Of a stretch of DNA of 26,392 nt, positions 1 through 7,658 are shown piece after piece. A program made the translations under genes and the position numbers. The stretch's first letter is position 1, and every line of letters starts with the position of its first letter. The DNA is taken from contig PATG01000080.1 of assembly GCA_002713555.1 (NCBI GenBank), positions 18,196 through 44,587 on the forward strand, read 5' to 3'. Source of the DNA: Planctomycetaceae bacterium (lineage in GTDB: Bacteria; Planctomycetota; Planctomycetia; Pirellulales; Lacipirellulaceae). A model generated the notes under the pieces. It was not told where the DNA came from. It ran no database searches and was given only the letters and a program-made list of their open reading frames with translations.

Positions 1-13
1 AACCCTTAGATTA

Positions 14-469
14 ATGGCCAAATTTCGCTTTCGACTATCGACACTCCGTAAACTCCGCGCTACCCATCGCGACGAGATGCGGGGAAAATTAGCCGAAGCT
101 TTACAGGCAAAAGACATCCTGCAGCGTCAATTGGCTGATCTGAAAATTGAACTCCGTAATTTACAAACAACACGCCGTAAGGCATTTGAAGGTTCTGCAA
201 GCAATGTCAATCAACTCCTTGAAACCCAACGATATCACTCCGTACTACGTGCGCAAGAAACAACGATGGAAGCTCAAGTGGATCTCTTGGTAGCCGAAGT
301 TCAACGGCGCAGGCAAGCCGTGACCGAGGCTAATCGAGAAGTTCTCATTCTGGATAATCTTGAAAAGCGACAACTTGAGGCAAACAAACTAAAAAGGCAG
401 AACTCCGAAATCAAAGAATTTGATGAAATTGCAGCCCGTAGAAAAGAGGCAACAGACACATGGGCATGA
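14..469 (+). CDS. fliJ: Flagellar export protein FliJ
   Basis: A 151-residue, almost entirely alpha-helical and highly charged protein beginning MAKFRFRLSTLRKLRATHRD, which matches the F.F.L...L..R....... start of FliJ. Heptad-like patterning runs over roughly residues 15-145, giving the coiled coil that FliJ inserts into the FliI ATPase ring. FliJ escorts export substrates and chaperones and couples the ATPase to the FlhA gate; it acts in the cytoplasm at the base of the flagellum. The length is normal for the family (about 145-150). The start at 14 may overlap the stop of an upstream gene (TAATG), and fliI would be the expected neighbour. The 3' end overlaps the next gene by 10 bases, showing translational coupling. 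Sequence identity across FliJ is always low, so the call rests on the N-terminal pattern, size, coiled coil and position. Confidence 0.85.
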   Translation: MAKFRFRLSTLRKLRATHRDEMRGKLAEALQAKDILQRQLADLKIELRNLQTTRRKAFEGSASNVNQLLETQRYHSVLRAQETTMEAQVDLLVAEVQRRRQAVTEANREVLILDNLEKRQLEANKLKRQNSEIKEFDEIAARRKEATDTWA

Positions 470-1158
470 TCGTACGTTTTCTTTTTCCATTAACCGGATA
501 CGTGGCTGTAGCTACAGTCATCACGCTGGTAGCCGGTTATGGCCACCTGCGCCGCTCCGGCAATCTAGACGATCAACGCATGTTTCAGATTGTTTCGATA
601 TTGCATGGCATCGATACCGAAGAGATTGCAAAACAGCACGAAACTGATTTGCAGGACGTTCCTCCTGAAGAACAGTCCTACCGCAAACAACAAGAGCTAA
701 GACAAATCGCCGCCTTGCATTTTCAAGCCAAAGCAGACGACTTGGATAAACAAAAGAGTGAGTTTCTAGAGCTAAGACGCCAAGTTAATGCAGACATGAA
801 ATATTACCGGAGTTTCAGGGAGGAGGTCGAAAAATTTCTTAACAAGCGTCGTGACGAAGCCTTGCAAGCTGGAATGCAGGGGGTTCGCAAACAATGGGAG
901 ACGCTTATCCCTCGCAAGCAGACGAAAGAATTGTTGAAGATGATGATTGCAGAAGATCATACCGATGTCGTCATCCTATTGCTCAACGATATGCCATCTC
1001 GAAAAAGTACGGATATCCTCAAAACACTCGATGGGGAAGAAGATCTGGACATGCTCTACAAGATCCAAAAACAGATGCTCGCAGGCAATCCTGTCAGAAA
1101 CTTTATTGACGGACAAATCGAACAGCTGCAAAAACGACAACAATTAGAAAACCAATAG
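460..1158 (+). CDS. MotE-like flagellar protein (membrane anchor, coiled coil, MgtE-N-like domain)
   Basis: A 232-residue protein. Residues about 8-27 form one N-terminal membrane segment or uncleaved signal. Residues about 75-140 are a charged coiled coil, and residues about 150-215 (LIPRKQTKELLKMM ... MPSRKSTDILKTL) resemble the MgtE N-terminal helical domain that is also found in FliG and in MotE. Genes of this architecture lie next to fliJ/fliK in many flagellar clusters. In alphaproteobacteria MotE is a periplasmic chaperone for a MotB-partner protein, but that role is not shown for this lineage. The gene overlaps fliJ by 10 bases, and a second ATG lies two codons downstream (466). The domain call is moderately firm and the cellular role is inference. 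Confidence 0.6.
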   Translation: MGMIVRFLFPLTGYVAVATVITLVAGYGHLRRSGNLDDQRMFQIVSILHGIDTEEIAKQHETDLQDVPPEEQSYRKQQELRQIAALHFQAKADDLDKQKSEFLELRRQVNADMKYYRSFREEVEKFLNKRRDEALQAGMQGVRKQWETLIPRKQTKELLKMMIAEDHTDVVILLLNDMPSRKSTDILKTLDGEEDLDMLYKIQKQMLAGNPVRNFIDGQIEQLQKRQQLENQ

Positions 1159-1182
1159 CTCTCTCACAGGGACTTTAATTCT

Positions 1183-2655
1183 ATGAGTACTCCAGTCATA
1201 GAGAATCTGCTACAAGGTACAACATCTGGACACCAGGTCTCGTCGTCGACACGCCCCCAGTCCGCAGTGACAGATTTGTTTCAAGAGCATTTGGATCGTG
1301 CTTCCGATACAGCGACTTCGCTTCAAAAAGCCGGGCCAGATCCTCTTAGCAAAAGAACGAATAGCGAAAATTCTTCGAAATCGGATACCAAAAAAGATAC
1401 CTCAACCGAACAGCATCACGAGGCTCCCGAGGGCGTCCAACGCACAGATAAAAGCAAAACCCAAAGCTCTGAACCCACAGAGGAGCATGAAACGCAAGAC
1501 GAGGTAACACTCTCATCAGAAGTCACAGCTACTTCTGAAGCCTTCAAGGCTATTGAGGATGCTCTGATCCCTATTCCGACAAACCTTGAGTCGGTTCCAG
1601 AAAGTACGGACAACAACACTGACGAATCGGAGGTAGCGCAACGAGAGCTGATTCTACTCAACAATAAAAATCCCGAGAATAGCACGGATCAAACTCTGCC
1701 CCAGCAGGTTGAAACGGATGAGAACTTAACGTCGCAGGTTTCTACCACAGAGGAAGAAGCGTCAACAGACGTCTCACAACAGGCGGGCACCGCCGATGAG
1801 GTCGTGCAGAAAGCTGTCGATCCAGGTGGTAAACTTGCTTCTGGTTTAAGGGATGCTCATTCGGCTCCACAGTCTGCTACTGCACAGCAGGAAGATGACG
1901 AGATCCAAACCGAGAAAGCCGGTCTAACTCACTCAGGCGAAACGTTGGGATCCAAAAAGAACGACTCCAATCAGGAATTGGCACAAACTCCAGAGGCGTC
2001 TCACCATAAACCTGATGGCGAGCCCACAGCACATACTCCCGATACTCCACCAACTGGCTCTGCTGCGACCAACCAACCTTCGACACCACCCACTCTTGCA
2101 TCAGGAACTGAAACTGCAAGTGGATCGCAATTAGTCGATCAAGTGAATAACTCGTCGCCACCAAGTGAGCAACCATCATTGGCCACAGAAGCAGATTCGC
2201 AACCGTCCGTTGACCGCACACGCTTTATCCAACGTGTCAGTGGTGCATTTCGCGCGGCACAGGAGCGAGATGGACAAATTCACTTGAGGTTAAGCCCACC
2301 CGAACTTGGCAGTCTAAGAATTGAGATTGCCATTAAACAAGGCGTCCTAACCGCCCAATTAGAAACCGAGACTGCTACAGCACGCAATCTCATCTTAGAC
2401 AATTTGCCGGCCCTACGTCAGCGACTGGCAGAGCAGGATATCAGTATTGAAAAATTTGACGTGGATGTTCGTGACGAGGGCAATTCGCAAAACGACCAAA
2501 AAGAAGCAACGAATCATGAGTCCGATCATTCTCCCTACCAGCATCCTGCCGCATCCACACAAAATCCTGAAAGTCAAAAACAATCTTACCCAACCACCAC
2601 GGACGTTCTCCCTCAAACAATACCAATCGACGGTACTCTCGATGTGATGATTTAG
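1183..2655 (+). CDS. fliK: Flagellar hook-length control protein FliK
   Basis: A 490-residue protein in two parts. Residues 1 to about 340 are low complexity, rich in Ser, Thr, Glu, Gln and Pro, with no predicted membrane segment; this is the disordered ruler region. Residues about 344-430 carry the conserved C-terminal Flg_hook domain, including LRLSPPELGSLRIEI near residue 367 followed by the helix NLILDNLPALRQRLAEQ. FliK is secreted through the growing hook and its C-domain touches FlhB to switch export from hook to filament substrates. A hydrophilic tail of about 55 residues follows the domain. It sits directly before flgD and flgE, as in many bacteria. Its partner FlhB is encoded at 12645-13730 and has an unusual switch motif. 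Confidence 0.9.
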   Translation: MSTPVIENLLQGTTSGHQVSSSTRPQSAVTDLFQEHLDRASDTATSLQKAGPDPLSKRTNSENSSKSDTKKDTSTEQHHEAPEGVQRTDKSKTQSSEPTEEHETQDEVTLSSEVTATSEAFKAIEDALIPIPTNLESVPESTDNNTDESEVAQRELILLNNKNPENSTDQTLPQQVETDENLTSQVSTTEEEASTDVSQQAGTADEVVQKAVDPGGKLASGLRDAHSAPQSATAQQEDDEIQTEKAGLTHSGETLGSKKNDSNQELAQTPEASHHKPDGEPTAHTPDTPPTGSAATNQPSTPPTLASGTETASGSQLVDQVNNSSPPSEQPSLATEADSQPSVDRTRFIQRVSGAFRAAQERDGQIHLRLSPPELGSLRIEIAIKQGVLTAQLETETATARNLILDNLPALRQRLAEQDISIEKFDVDVRDEGNSQNDQKEATNHESDHSPYQHPAASTQNPESQKQSYPTTTDVLPQTIPIDGTLDVMI

Positions 2656-2721
2656 TGTCGTCCAACATGAGATTTCGTCCCCAGCTATCAATATTCAACA
2701 TCCCCCCTCAAAAAAACTAAA

Positions 2722-3489
2722 ATGTCACAACTACCAGGTATTAACCCGGCCGCTTCCAGCAATCAAGCTTTTGGCAGTGCCAACACACTCAATGACCTCG
2801 ATCTTGATTCCTTTCTGCACCTGATGATTGCAGAATTACAAAACCAGGATCCTCTCAATCCTTTGGAAAATGACGAGCTGCTGGCCCAAATCAGTCAAAT
2901 CCGTGAAGTCGGAGCTACCGAAAAGCTAACCGAAACACTCGATGCAGTGCTCTTGGGACAAAACATCTCCAGCGCCACCAATCTTATTGGAGCTGATGTG
3001 GTGGCTCTCAACAATGAGGGGCAGCGCGTGTCAGGCAATGTGCGCGTGGTGACTATCGAAAATGGACAACCAAAGCTTGAGTTGGCCGTTGATCAAACGG
3101 CAACTGCAGCACCTCGGGAAGGAGATATTGCTGCAGGCACCTACACCTACGAAGTGGTCTGGGAAAGTGACTCCGGTGCATTATTTGGGGTCGAAGTCGA
3201 AAATGTCTCGACCTCTTCGTTGGTGAATTTCCAAGGTGCCATTCGACTGAACAATTTACCAGAAACCGACGTGCCGAAAAAAGTTTACCGGACCGACAAT
3301 ACGGGTGAAGGCGACCGTAAGCTTGTCGCAGAACTACCACATGGCAGTACTACCAGCTTTGTGGACACACTGGCCGACAGCGAGCGTCTGGGAGACCCCA
3401 TTACTGCACAGATACAAAAACTTGAATACGCCAATCGTGTCACAGTGAGTCTAAACAATGTGGGAGAAGTTCGGCCACCGGAAAATTAG
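2722..3489 (+). CDS. flgD: Flagellar hook assembly (cap) protein FlgD with inserted beta module
   Basis: A 255-residue protein. Residues about 28-85 are the FlgD signature: FLHLMIAELQNQDPLNPLEN, then ELLAQISQI and the helix ending GQNISSATNLIG. A Tudor/SH3-like segment begins at LIGADVVALNNEGQRVSGNV (89-107), with strand PKLELAVD (117-124) and a C-terminal strand VTVSLNNVGEV (240-250). Between these strands lie about 110 extra residues (about 126-236), most of them a fibronectin-like beta module resembling two modules in the next gene product, FlgE. FlgD caps the growing hook and guides FlgE polymerisation. The canonical FlgD C-terminal Ig-like domain is not evident. No clear ribosome binding site precedes the ATG. 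Confidence 0.88.
   Translation: MSQLPGINPAASSNQAFGSANTLNDLDLDSFLHLMIAELQNQDPLNPLENDELLAQISQIREVGATEKLTETLDAVLLGQNISSATNLIGADVVALNNEGQRVSGNVRVVTIENGQPKLELAVDQTATAAPREGDIAAGTYTYEVVWESDSGALFGVEVENVSTSSLVNFQGAIRLNNLPETDVPKKVYRTDNTGEGDRKLVAELPHGSTTSFVDTLADSERLGDPITAQIQKLEYANRVTVSLNNVGEVRPPEN
3127..3387 (+). repeat. Fibronectin-like protein module, copy 1 (in FlgD)
   Basis: FlgD residues about 136-222. Landmarks: an opening strand TYTYEVVWES, a middle strand AIRLNNLP, KKVYRT, and a closing TTSFVDTLAD. The same landmarks in the same order occur twice in FlgE. The relationship is at protein level; no long DNA identity is seen between the copies. The fold name is inference from the strand pattern. 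Confidence 0.6.
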
Positions 3490-3502
3490 CCCAAGCCACC
3501 TA

Positions 3503-3527
3503 CCCTTCACCCTTTGCCAGGGAAGGG
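3503..3527 (+). other. Hairpin between flgD and flgE
   Basis: Arms CCCTTC (3503-3508) and GAAGGG (3522-3527) pair perfectly, with a short inner CCT/AGG pairing in the loop. There is no T-run after it, so it does not look like a standard Rho-independent terminator. It lies 14 bases after the flgD stop, in the 178-base gap before flgE. It could be an mRNA 3'-end or a processing structure. Confidence 0.3.
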
Positions 3528-3654
3528 AGATACAACCGTTAAAAACAAGAAAATTTCGCTACAGACATACGCTCAATCCTCAAAACAAATACTAGAGTCT
3601 CCAAGAAATCATCCCTTTACCTTGATAGAAAAAACTTACAGCCAATCCTAATTT

Positions 3655-3659
3655 AGGAG
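3655..3659 (+). promoter_or_regulatory. Strong ribosome binding site for flgE
   Basis: AGGAG lies 8 bases before the flgE ATG. It stands out because flgD, motA and motB have no obvious Shine-Dalgarno sequence, and it fits the need for high synthesis of hook subunit. Confidence 0.6.
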
Positions 3660-3667
3660 TGTGAATC

Positions 3668-6169
3668 ATGGGTCTTCAATCCGCCTTAACAACTGCCTTA
3701 ACCGGCTTGCAAGCCGCTGAAACCACTATTGACGTTGTGGGCAACAACGTAGCCAACTCGCAAACTGTAGGATTCAAAGAATCCGAAGCGATCTTTGCCA
3801 CACAATTTCTACAGACACTCAGCATTGGCTCAGCACCAAGCCCCAACTCGGGTGGTACCAATCCGCGACAAATTGGCCTTGGTGTCAAGGTGGCAGAAAT
3901 CTCGCCCAACTTTACCCAAGGAACGATCGAAATTAGTTCGAACCCATTGGATGTGGCAATTCAGGGGGATGGCTTTTTAGTCGTCCAATCCGACAGCGGC
4001 GATCTCTATACGCGCAATGGGCAACTCAAACTCAACTCAGAAAACGAAATCGTTACAGCCACGGGTCAACGTGTGCTTGGTTTTGGTGTCAACGACAACT
4101 TTGAATTACAAGAAAACAATGAAAACCTGGTGCCATTGACAATTCCACTGGGCGAAGATCGTGTGAGTCTCGCGACCAGTAGTGCAACCTTGGCTGGTGT
4201 CTTGAACCCAACCGTTGAAACAGGAATGACACAGTCCATCTCCGAATCGATTGTGCTGGGTAACGGTACGGTACCACAACCACAAGCGGTTCCCGGCGAA
4301 TCCTTCGATATCAATGATTTTCTCGAAGCCGATACTCCACTACTTACCGGCATGTCCGCAACACCTGCAAACACGGGAACCGGCCCGGGAGCAGATACCG
4401 TTACATATCGCGTTGTATTCCTTGATGCGAGCGGCGGAGCAGAAGGTGCACCTTCTGCTGATTTCACCGTCAATAACTCGGGGGGTGCGGGTGAGATTCA
4501 ACTCAATGGAATTCCTACCGCCCCCACATTAGGACCATGGACCGGTGGACGCTCAATCTATCGAACAGAGGCAGGTGGCTCCACTTTCTACCCTGTGACG
4601 ACGATTCTGGATAACACAACCACCGACTATCTGGATCAGACCGCGGATGGTGCTGCCTTTACGACTCAAACGGAGTTGGACACAGAATTGATGGATCCGG
4701 GTAGCTACAGCTATTATGTCAGCTATTATGATTCGAGCAGCCAGGTTGAAACGCGTCCAACGGCACGCATAGGAACACGTTCTATAGCTCCTCCAGGAGG
4801 CAAGATTGGTATCGATTTATCCCAGCTCGATACTCCCACACATCCCGACTTTACATTCGATCAAATTCGAATTTATCGACATCCTTCCAACGATACGTCC
4901 CAATTCTATCGAGTGGACGATCCTGGAAATCCCATTCCTGTTGCTACGGCTAGTTTCGTCGACCAAGTTAGCGATCAGAACCTGATTCTCAATAATCCGA
5001 TCGATTTAAACGGACCGGCCGCTCAGGAAGACACCCTGCTATCGGATCTGGTTGTACTTAACGGTGATAGTTATTTACAAAACTTCTTCGAAGCAGGAAC
5101 CCTAACTTTTCAAGCTGAGAAAGATGGAATTACTCTAACACCCAAATCTCTGGATATCTCGGAAGATCCAATTACAGGCACCACAGTTCTGGATCTAATG
5201 AATTTCATACGTGATGTATCGGGCATTGATATCGACCTTGTTGAAAACCCGGACGCTACGACGCAACCAACTGCAGGCAGTGTGAGTCTGGTGGACGGAA
5301 AAATCGTGATCACCAGCAACCTAGGCGAAGAAAACGCAATTGAAGTGCCACTAACGTCACTCCAGATGGCACCTACAAGAAGCTCTGGGACAAATACCGT
5401 ACCTATTACTTTTACAGAAATTCAACAAGCGGATGGACCTGGCACATCGACTGAATTTGTAGTCTACGATTCGCTAGGTTCTGGATTGAATGTCCGCATC
5501 ACTACCGTTTTAGAAACAAAACAGCCAAACTCAACAACGTACCGATGGTACGCCACGAGTGGTGAAAACGAACCGTTTCCATCCAGCGGCGTATCTACCG
5601 TAGTGGGTGACGGACTGTTGACATTCGATCCTCATGGCAATTTGCTATCAACAACCTCGAACCGAATCAGCATCGAGCGCAACATTACTGCCTCGGAATC
5701 TCCATTAGAGGTGGAACTCGACTTTAGTCAGGTAAGTGCCAAGGACGAAACGGATGCACAAAACAATCCTATCAGCTCACTAAACGTTACCAATCAAAAT
5801 GGCTTTCCACCGGGTGTGCTAACAGACTTTGTGATTACTGAAGACGGTACGATACAAGGGCAGTTTAGCAACGGCACCCAGCGCACCGTGGGGCAAATTG
5901 TCATGGCAAGATTTGCCAATAGTGGCGGTCTGCAGCAAGTGGGTGACAGCCTGTTCAATGTGGGAGTGAACTCCGGAAATGCTATCATCGGACAGCCAGG
6001 ATCCGAAGGGATTGGCACCCTCACCTCGGGTGCTATTGAACTTTCGAATACCGACATAGGCCAAAACTTAATCGAATTGATTCTCGCTTCCACACAATAC
6101 CGTGGCGGTGCCCGGGTTATTACAGCAACGCAAGAATTGCTCGATGAGCTTTTAGCTTTGAGAAGATAA
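3668..6169 (+). CDS. flgE: Flagellar hook protein FlgE, enlarged form
   Basis: An 833-residue hook subunit, about twice the length of enterobacterial FlgE. The N-terminal rod/hook signature is clear: MGLQSALTTALTGLQAAETT, then VVGNNVANSQTVGFK (23-37). Residues about 90-140 have the flagellar basal-body pattern (SNPLDVAIQGDGFLVVQ). Residues about 244-330 and 344-437 are two fibronectin-like modules related to the one in FlgD. Residues about 455-565 form another beta-rich insertion. The hook D2 segment (FVVYDSLGSGLNVRI, 597-611) and the C-terminal helix (QNLIELILASTQYRGGARVI) close the protein. It polymerises into the universal joint outside the cell. The start at 3668 is supported by AGGAG at 3655-3659. 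The extra domains probably decorate the hook surface. Confidence 0.93.
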   Translation: MGLQSALTTALTGLQAAETTIDVVGNNVANSQTVGFKESEAIFATQFLQTLSIGSAPSPNSGGTNPRQIGLGVKVAEISPNFTQGTIEISSNPLDVAIQGDGFLVVQSDSGDLYTRNGQLKLNSENEIVTATGQRVLGFGVNDNFELQENNENLVPLTIPLGEDRVSLATSSATLAGVLNPTVETGMTQSISESIVLGNGTVPQPQAVPGESFDINDFLEADTPLLTGMSATPANTGTGPGADTVTYRVVFLDASGGAEGAPSADFTVNNSGGAGEIQLNGIPTAPTLGPWTGGRSIYRTEAGGSTFYPVTTILDNTTTDYLDQTADGAAFTTQTELDTELMDPGSYSYYVSYYDSSSQVETRPTARIGTRSIAPPGGKIGIDLSQLDTPTHPDFTFDQIRIYRHPSNDTSQFYRVDDPGNPIPVATASFVDQVSDQNLILNNPIDLNGPAAQEDTLLSDLVVLNGDSYLQNFFEAGTLTFQAEKDGITLTPKSLDISEDPITGTTVLDLMNFIRDVSGIDIDLVENPDATTQPTAGSVSLVDGKIVITSNLGEENAIEVPLTSLQMAPTRSSGTNTVPITFTEIQQADGPGTSTEFVVYDSLGSGLNVRITTVLETKQPNSTTYRWYATSGENEPFPSSGVSTVVGDGLLTFDPHGNLLSTTSNRISIERNITASESPLEVELDFSQVSAKDETDAQNNPISSLNVTNQNGFPPGVLTDFVITEDGTIQGQFSNGTQRTVGQIVMARFANSGGLQQVGDSLFNVGVNSGNAIIGQPGSEGIGTLTSGAIELSNTDIGQNLIELILASTQYRGGARVITATQELLDELLALRR
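4397..4657 (+). repeat. Fibronectin-like protein module, copy 2 (in FlgE)
   Basis: FlgE residues about 244-330. Landmarks parallel those in FlgD: TVTYRVVFLD, EIQLNGIP, RSIYRT and TTDYLDQTAD. It is followed after about 14 residues by copy 3. Confidence 0.6.
4697..4978 (+). repeat. Fibronectin-like protein module, copy 3 (in FlgE)
   Basis: FlgE residues about 344-437. Landmarks: SYSYYVSYYD, KIGIDLSQL, IRIYRH and TASFVDQVSD. It is slightly longer than copies 1 and 2 and more diverged. Confidence 0.55.
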
Positions 6170-6337
6170 GCACGCATTGGAGTCAAATGGCCCTTGCTCA
6201 TTTTTCTCTGCAACTTGGTGGATTTTAGAACCCTGTTTGTATGGCAGGGCCTACAGACCTACACAGACATTCTCCTCAAACTTACGAAAGTATGACGTAC
6301 GATTGAGATAACTATCCTATCAACCGAGCAGCCCCAC

Positions 6338-6547
6338 ATGATTAAGTTGACACGACTCGACGGTGAGGCCTTTATTCTCAACGCCGACCTGATTAAGTAT
6401 GTCGAACATCGCCCCGACACTTTTATTACTTTGACCAGCAATGACCGACTTGTTGTGGGAGAAACACCGGAAGAAGTACTGGAACTTGCAATCGATTATC
6501 AACGTCAAAAACGCCTGCTGCCCGAGGAGCATCTCCGTTCGTCGTGA
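6338..6547 (+). CDS. flbD: FlbD/SwrD-family flagellar protein
   Basis: A 69-residue protein beginning MIKLTRLDGEAFILNADLIK, then VEHRPDTFITLTSNDRLVV and ETPEEVLELAIDYQR, which is the full-length pattern of the small FlbD family (about 60-75 residues). These proteins are encoded in hook/stator gene neighbourhoods, usually between flgE and motA as here. In Bacillus the homologue SwrD increases flagellar power by supporting stator function, so a role with MotAB is a reasonable inference. No membrane segment is seen. The gene stands apart from its neighbours (168 bases from flgE, 332 from motA), and a candidate terminator follows it. This family name should not be confused with the unrelated Caulobacter transcription factor FlbD. 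Confidence 0.85.
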   Translation: MIKLTRLDGEAFILNADLIKYVEHRPDTFITLTSNDRLVVGETPEEVLELAIDYQRQKRLLPEEHLRSS

Positions 6548-6879
6548 GACGGACCAACTCATTTCTCGCCCCCAAGCAAAAGTGGGCTTACAACTGGGGC
6601 GTTTTATTCATGGTGAAATTGCCAGCCAAAACATAGCCAACCAGGGAAAATGGCGAACCGGTAGAGACTTCGCGGCTTCTGCAACAGAAAGGACTGAGAT
6701 CGATGGGCTCTGCACAGGTTGTATCGATTATGCCAATCACATGTTCAAATCGGCATTACAGCATGTCTGAATTTTTTCTTCTGTTTGCGATGCAAAGCTA
6801 TGTTTAACCAGGCCCCAAACACCCGGGATTGCCAATAGAAACGTACAACTCAACACTTTATGGCATGATTGACTAACTA
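6548..6879. other. Non-coding gap between flbD and motA
   Basis: 332 bases with no ORF that resembles a protein. The only + frame open through part of it is an out-of-frame extension overlapping flbD, with no recognisable motif. The gap starts with a terminator-like hairpin, so a promoter for motA onward probably lies in the second half. No convincing sigma-70, sigma-28 or sigma-54 element could be picked by eye. Confidence 0.5.
6566..6607 (+). terminator. Candidate Rho-independent terminator after flbD
   Basis: Arms CGCCCC (6566-6571) and GGGGCG (6595-6600) pair perfectly, with an inner AAGC/GCTT pairing (6573-6576 with 6585-6588), and TTTTATT follows at once (6601-6607). It lies 18 bases past the flbD stop. 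The loop between the outer arms is long, so strength is uncertain. If active it would separate an upstream fliJ-flbD transcript from a motA-flhB transcript. Confidence 0.5.
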
Positions 6880-7653
6880 ATGGATATTGCAACCATAATC
6901 GGCGTAGTTCTGGCGTTGGCATTGATCTTAGGATCCATTGTCATTGGAGGCGGTAGCTTTATTGCCTTTGTCGATGCCCCATCTTTGATGATTGTTGTTG
7001 GTGGAGCAATCGCTGCAGGGATGATTTCTTTTCCGCTGAAAAACTTTTTAAGCGTATTCAGCGTTACCATGAAAGTGCTTTTCAACAAAACGGATTCGAT
7101 TCCACGTCTGATTGAAGAAATAGTCAGCCTGGCAGAAACCGCCAGACGCGATGGCTTGCTAGCGCTAGAAAGTCGCATGGCTGAAATAGAAAACTCCTTT
7201 GTTGTACTCGGCATACAAATGGCCGTTGATGGCACACGTCCTGAAGTGATGGAAGACATTTTGAGGACCGAACTTGACGCGGTAGCTACCCGTCACCGTG
7301 ACGGTAAGGCTTTGCACGACTGCATGGGAAGATTTGCTCCGGCATTTGGCATGATCGGCACACTCATGGGGCTTGTCATCATGCTGGGTGATATGAGCGA
7401 TCCCTCAAAGATCGGTGCTGGCATGGCGGTAGCACTGCTAACCACCATGTATGGTGCAATTGCTTCCAATGTGGTGTTCCTGCCCTTTGCTGAAAAACTG
7501 GGATTTAACAATAAACAAGAACTTTTAACGATGGAAATCATCGTGCGCGGCATCATGGCTATCCAGTCGGGCGAAAATCCTCGTGTCATCGAACAAAAAC
7601 TTAATACATTTATACCACCGAAATTGAGAGCTAGCGACAAGGATGCCGCTTAA
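6880..7653 (+). CDS. motA: Flagellar motor stator protein MotA
   Basis: A 257-residue inner-membrane protein of the MotA/PomA family. TM1 is at about 4-24 (ATIIGVVLALALILGSIVIG) and TM2 at about 34-54 (LMIVVGGAIAAGMISF). A cytoplasmic domain at about 60-145 carries the charged helices that meet the rotor, and the conserved channel helices AFGMIGTLMGLVIML and ALLTTMYGAIASNVVFLPFA lie at about 165-210. MotA forms a pentamer around a MotB dimer and turns ion flow into torque on FliG. The N-terminus resembles the PomA/sodium-type branch more than E. coli MotA, but ion choice cannot be settled by eye. motB starts 6 bases downstream, so the pair is co-translated. Confidence 0.95.
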   Translation: MDIATIIGVVLALALILGSIVIGGGSFIAFVDAPSLMIVVGGAIAAGMISFPLKNFLSVFSVTMKVLFNKTDSIPRLIEEIVSLAETARRDGLLALESRMAEIENSFVVLGIQMAVDGTRPEVMEDILRTELDAVATRHRDGKALHDCMGRFAPAFGMIGTLMGLVIMLGDMSDPSKIGAGMAVALLTTMYGAIASNVVFLPFAEKLGFNNKQELLTMEIIVRGIMAIQSGENPRVIEQKLNTFIPPKLRASDKDAA

Positions 7654-7658
7654 TAGAT

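Noticed and set aside
1416..1685. 89-residue Ser-rich minus-strand ORF inside fliK
   Set aside because: It is an antisense shadow of the low-complexity Ser/Thr/Glu region of fliK.
4066..4473. 135-residue minus-strand ORF inside flgE
   Set aside because: Antisense shadow of a long real gene; no motif, and the plus frame is clearly coding.
6231..6249. CCCTG/CAGGG inverted repeat between flgE and flbD as a terminator
   Set aside because: Only five base pairs with no T-run after it; too weak to call.
6441..6770. 109-residue + strand ORF overlapping flbD and extending into the gap before motA
   Set aside because: It is out of frame with flbD, has no recognisable motif, and its composition is Cys/Arg/Trp-rich as in shadow frames. 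The terminator-like hairpin lies inside it.
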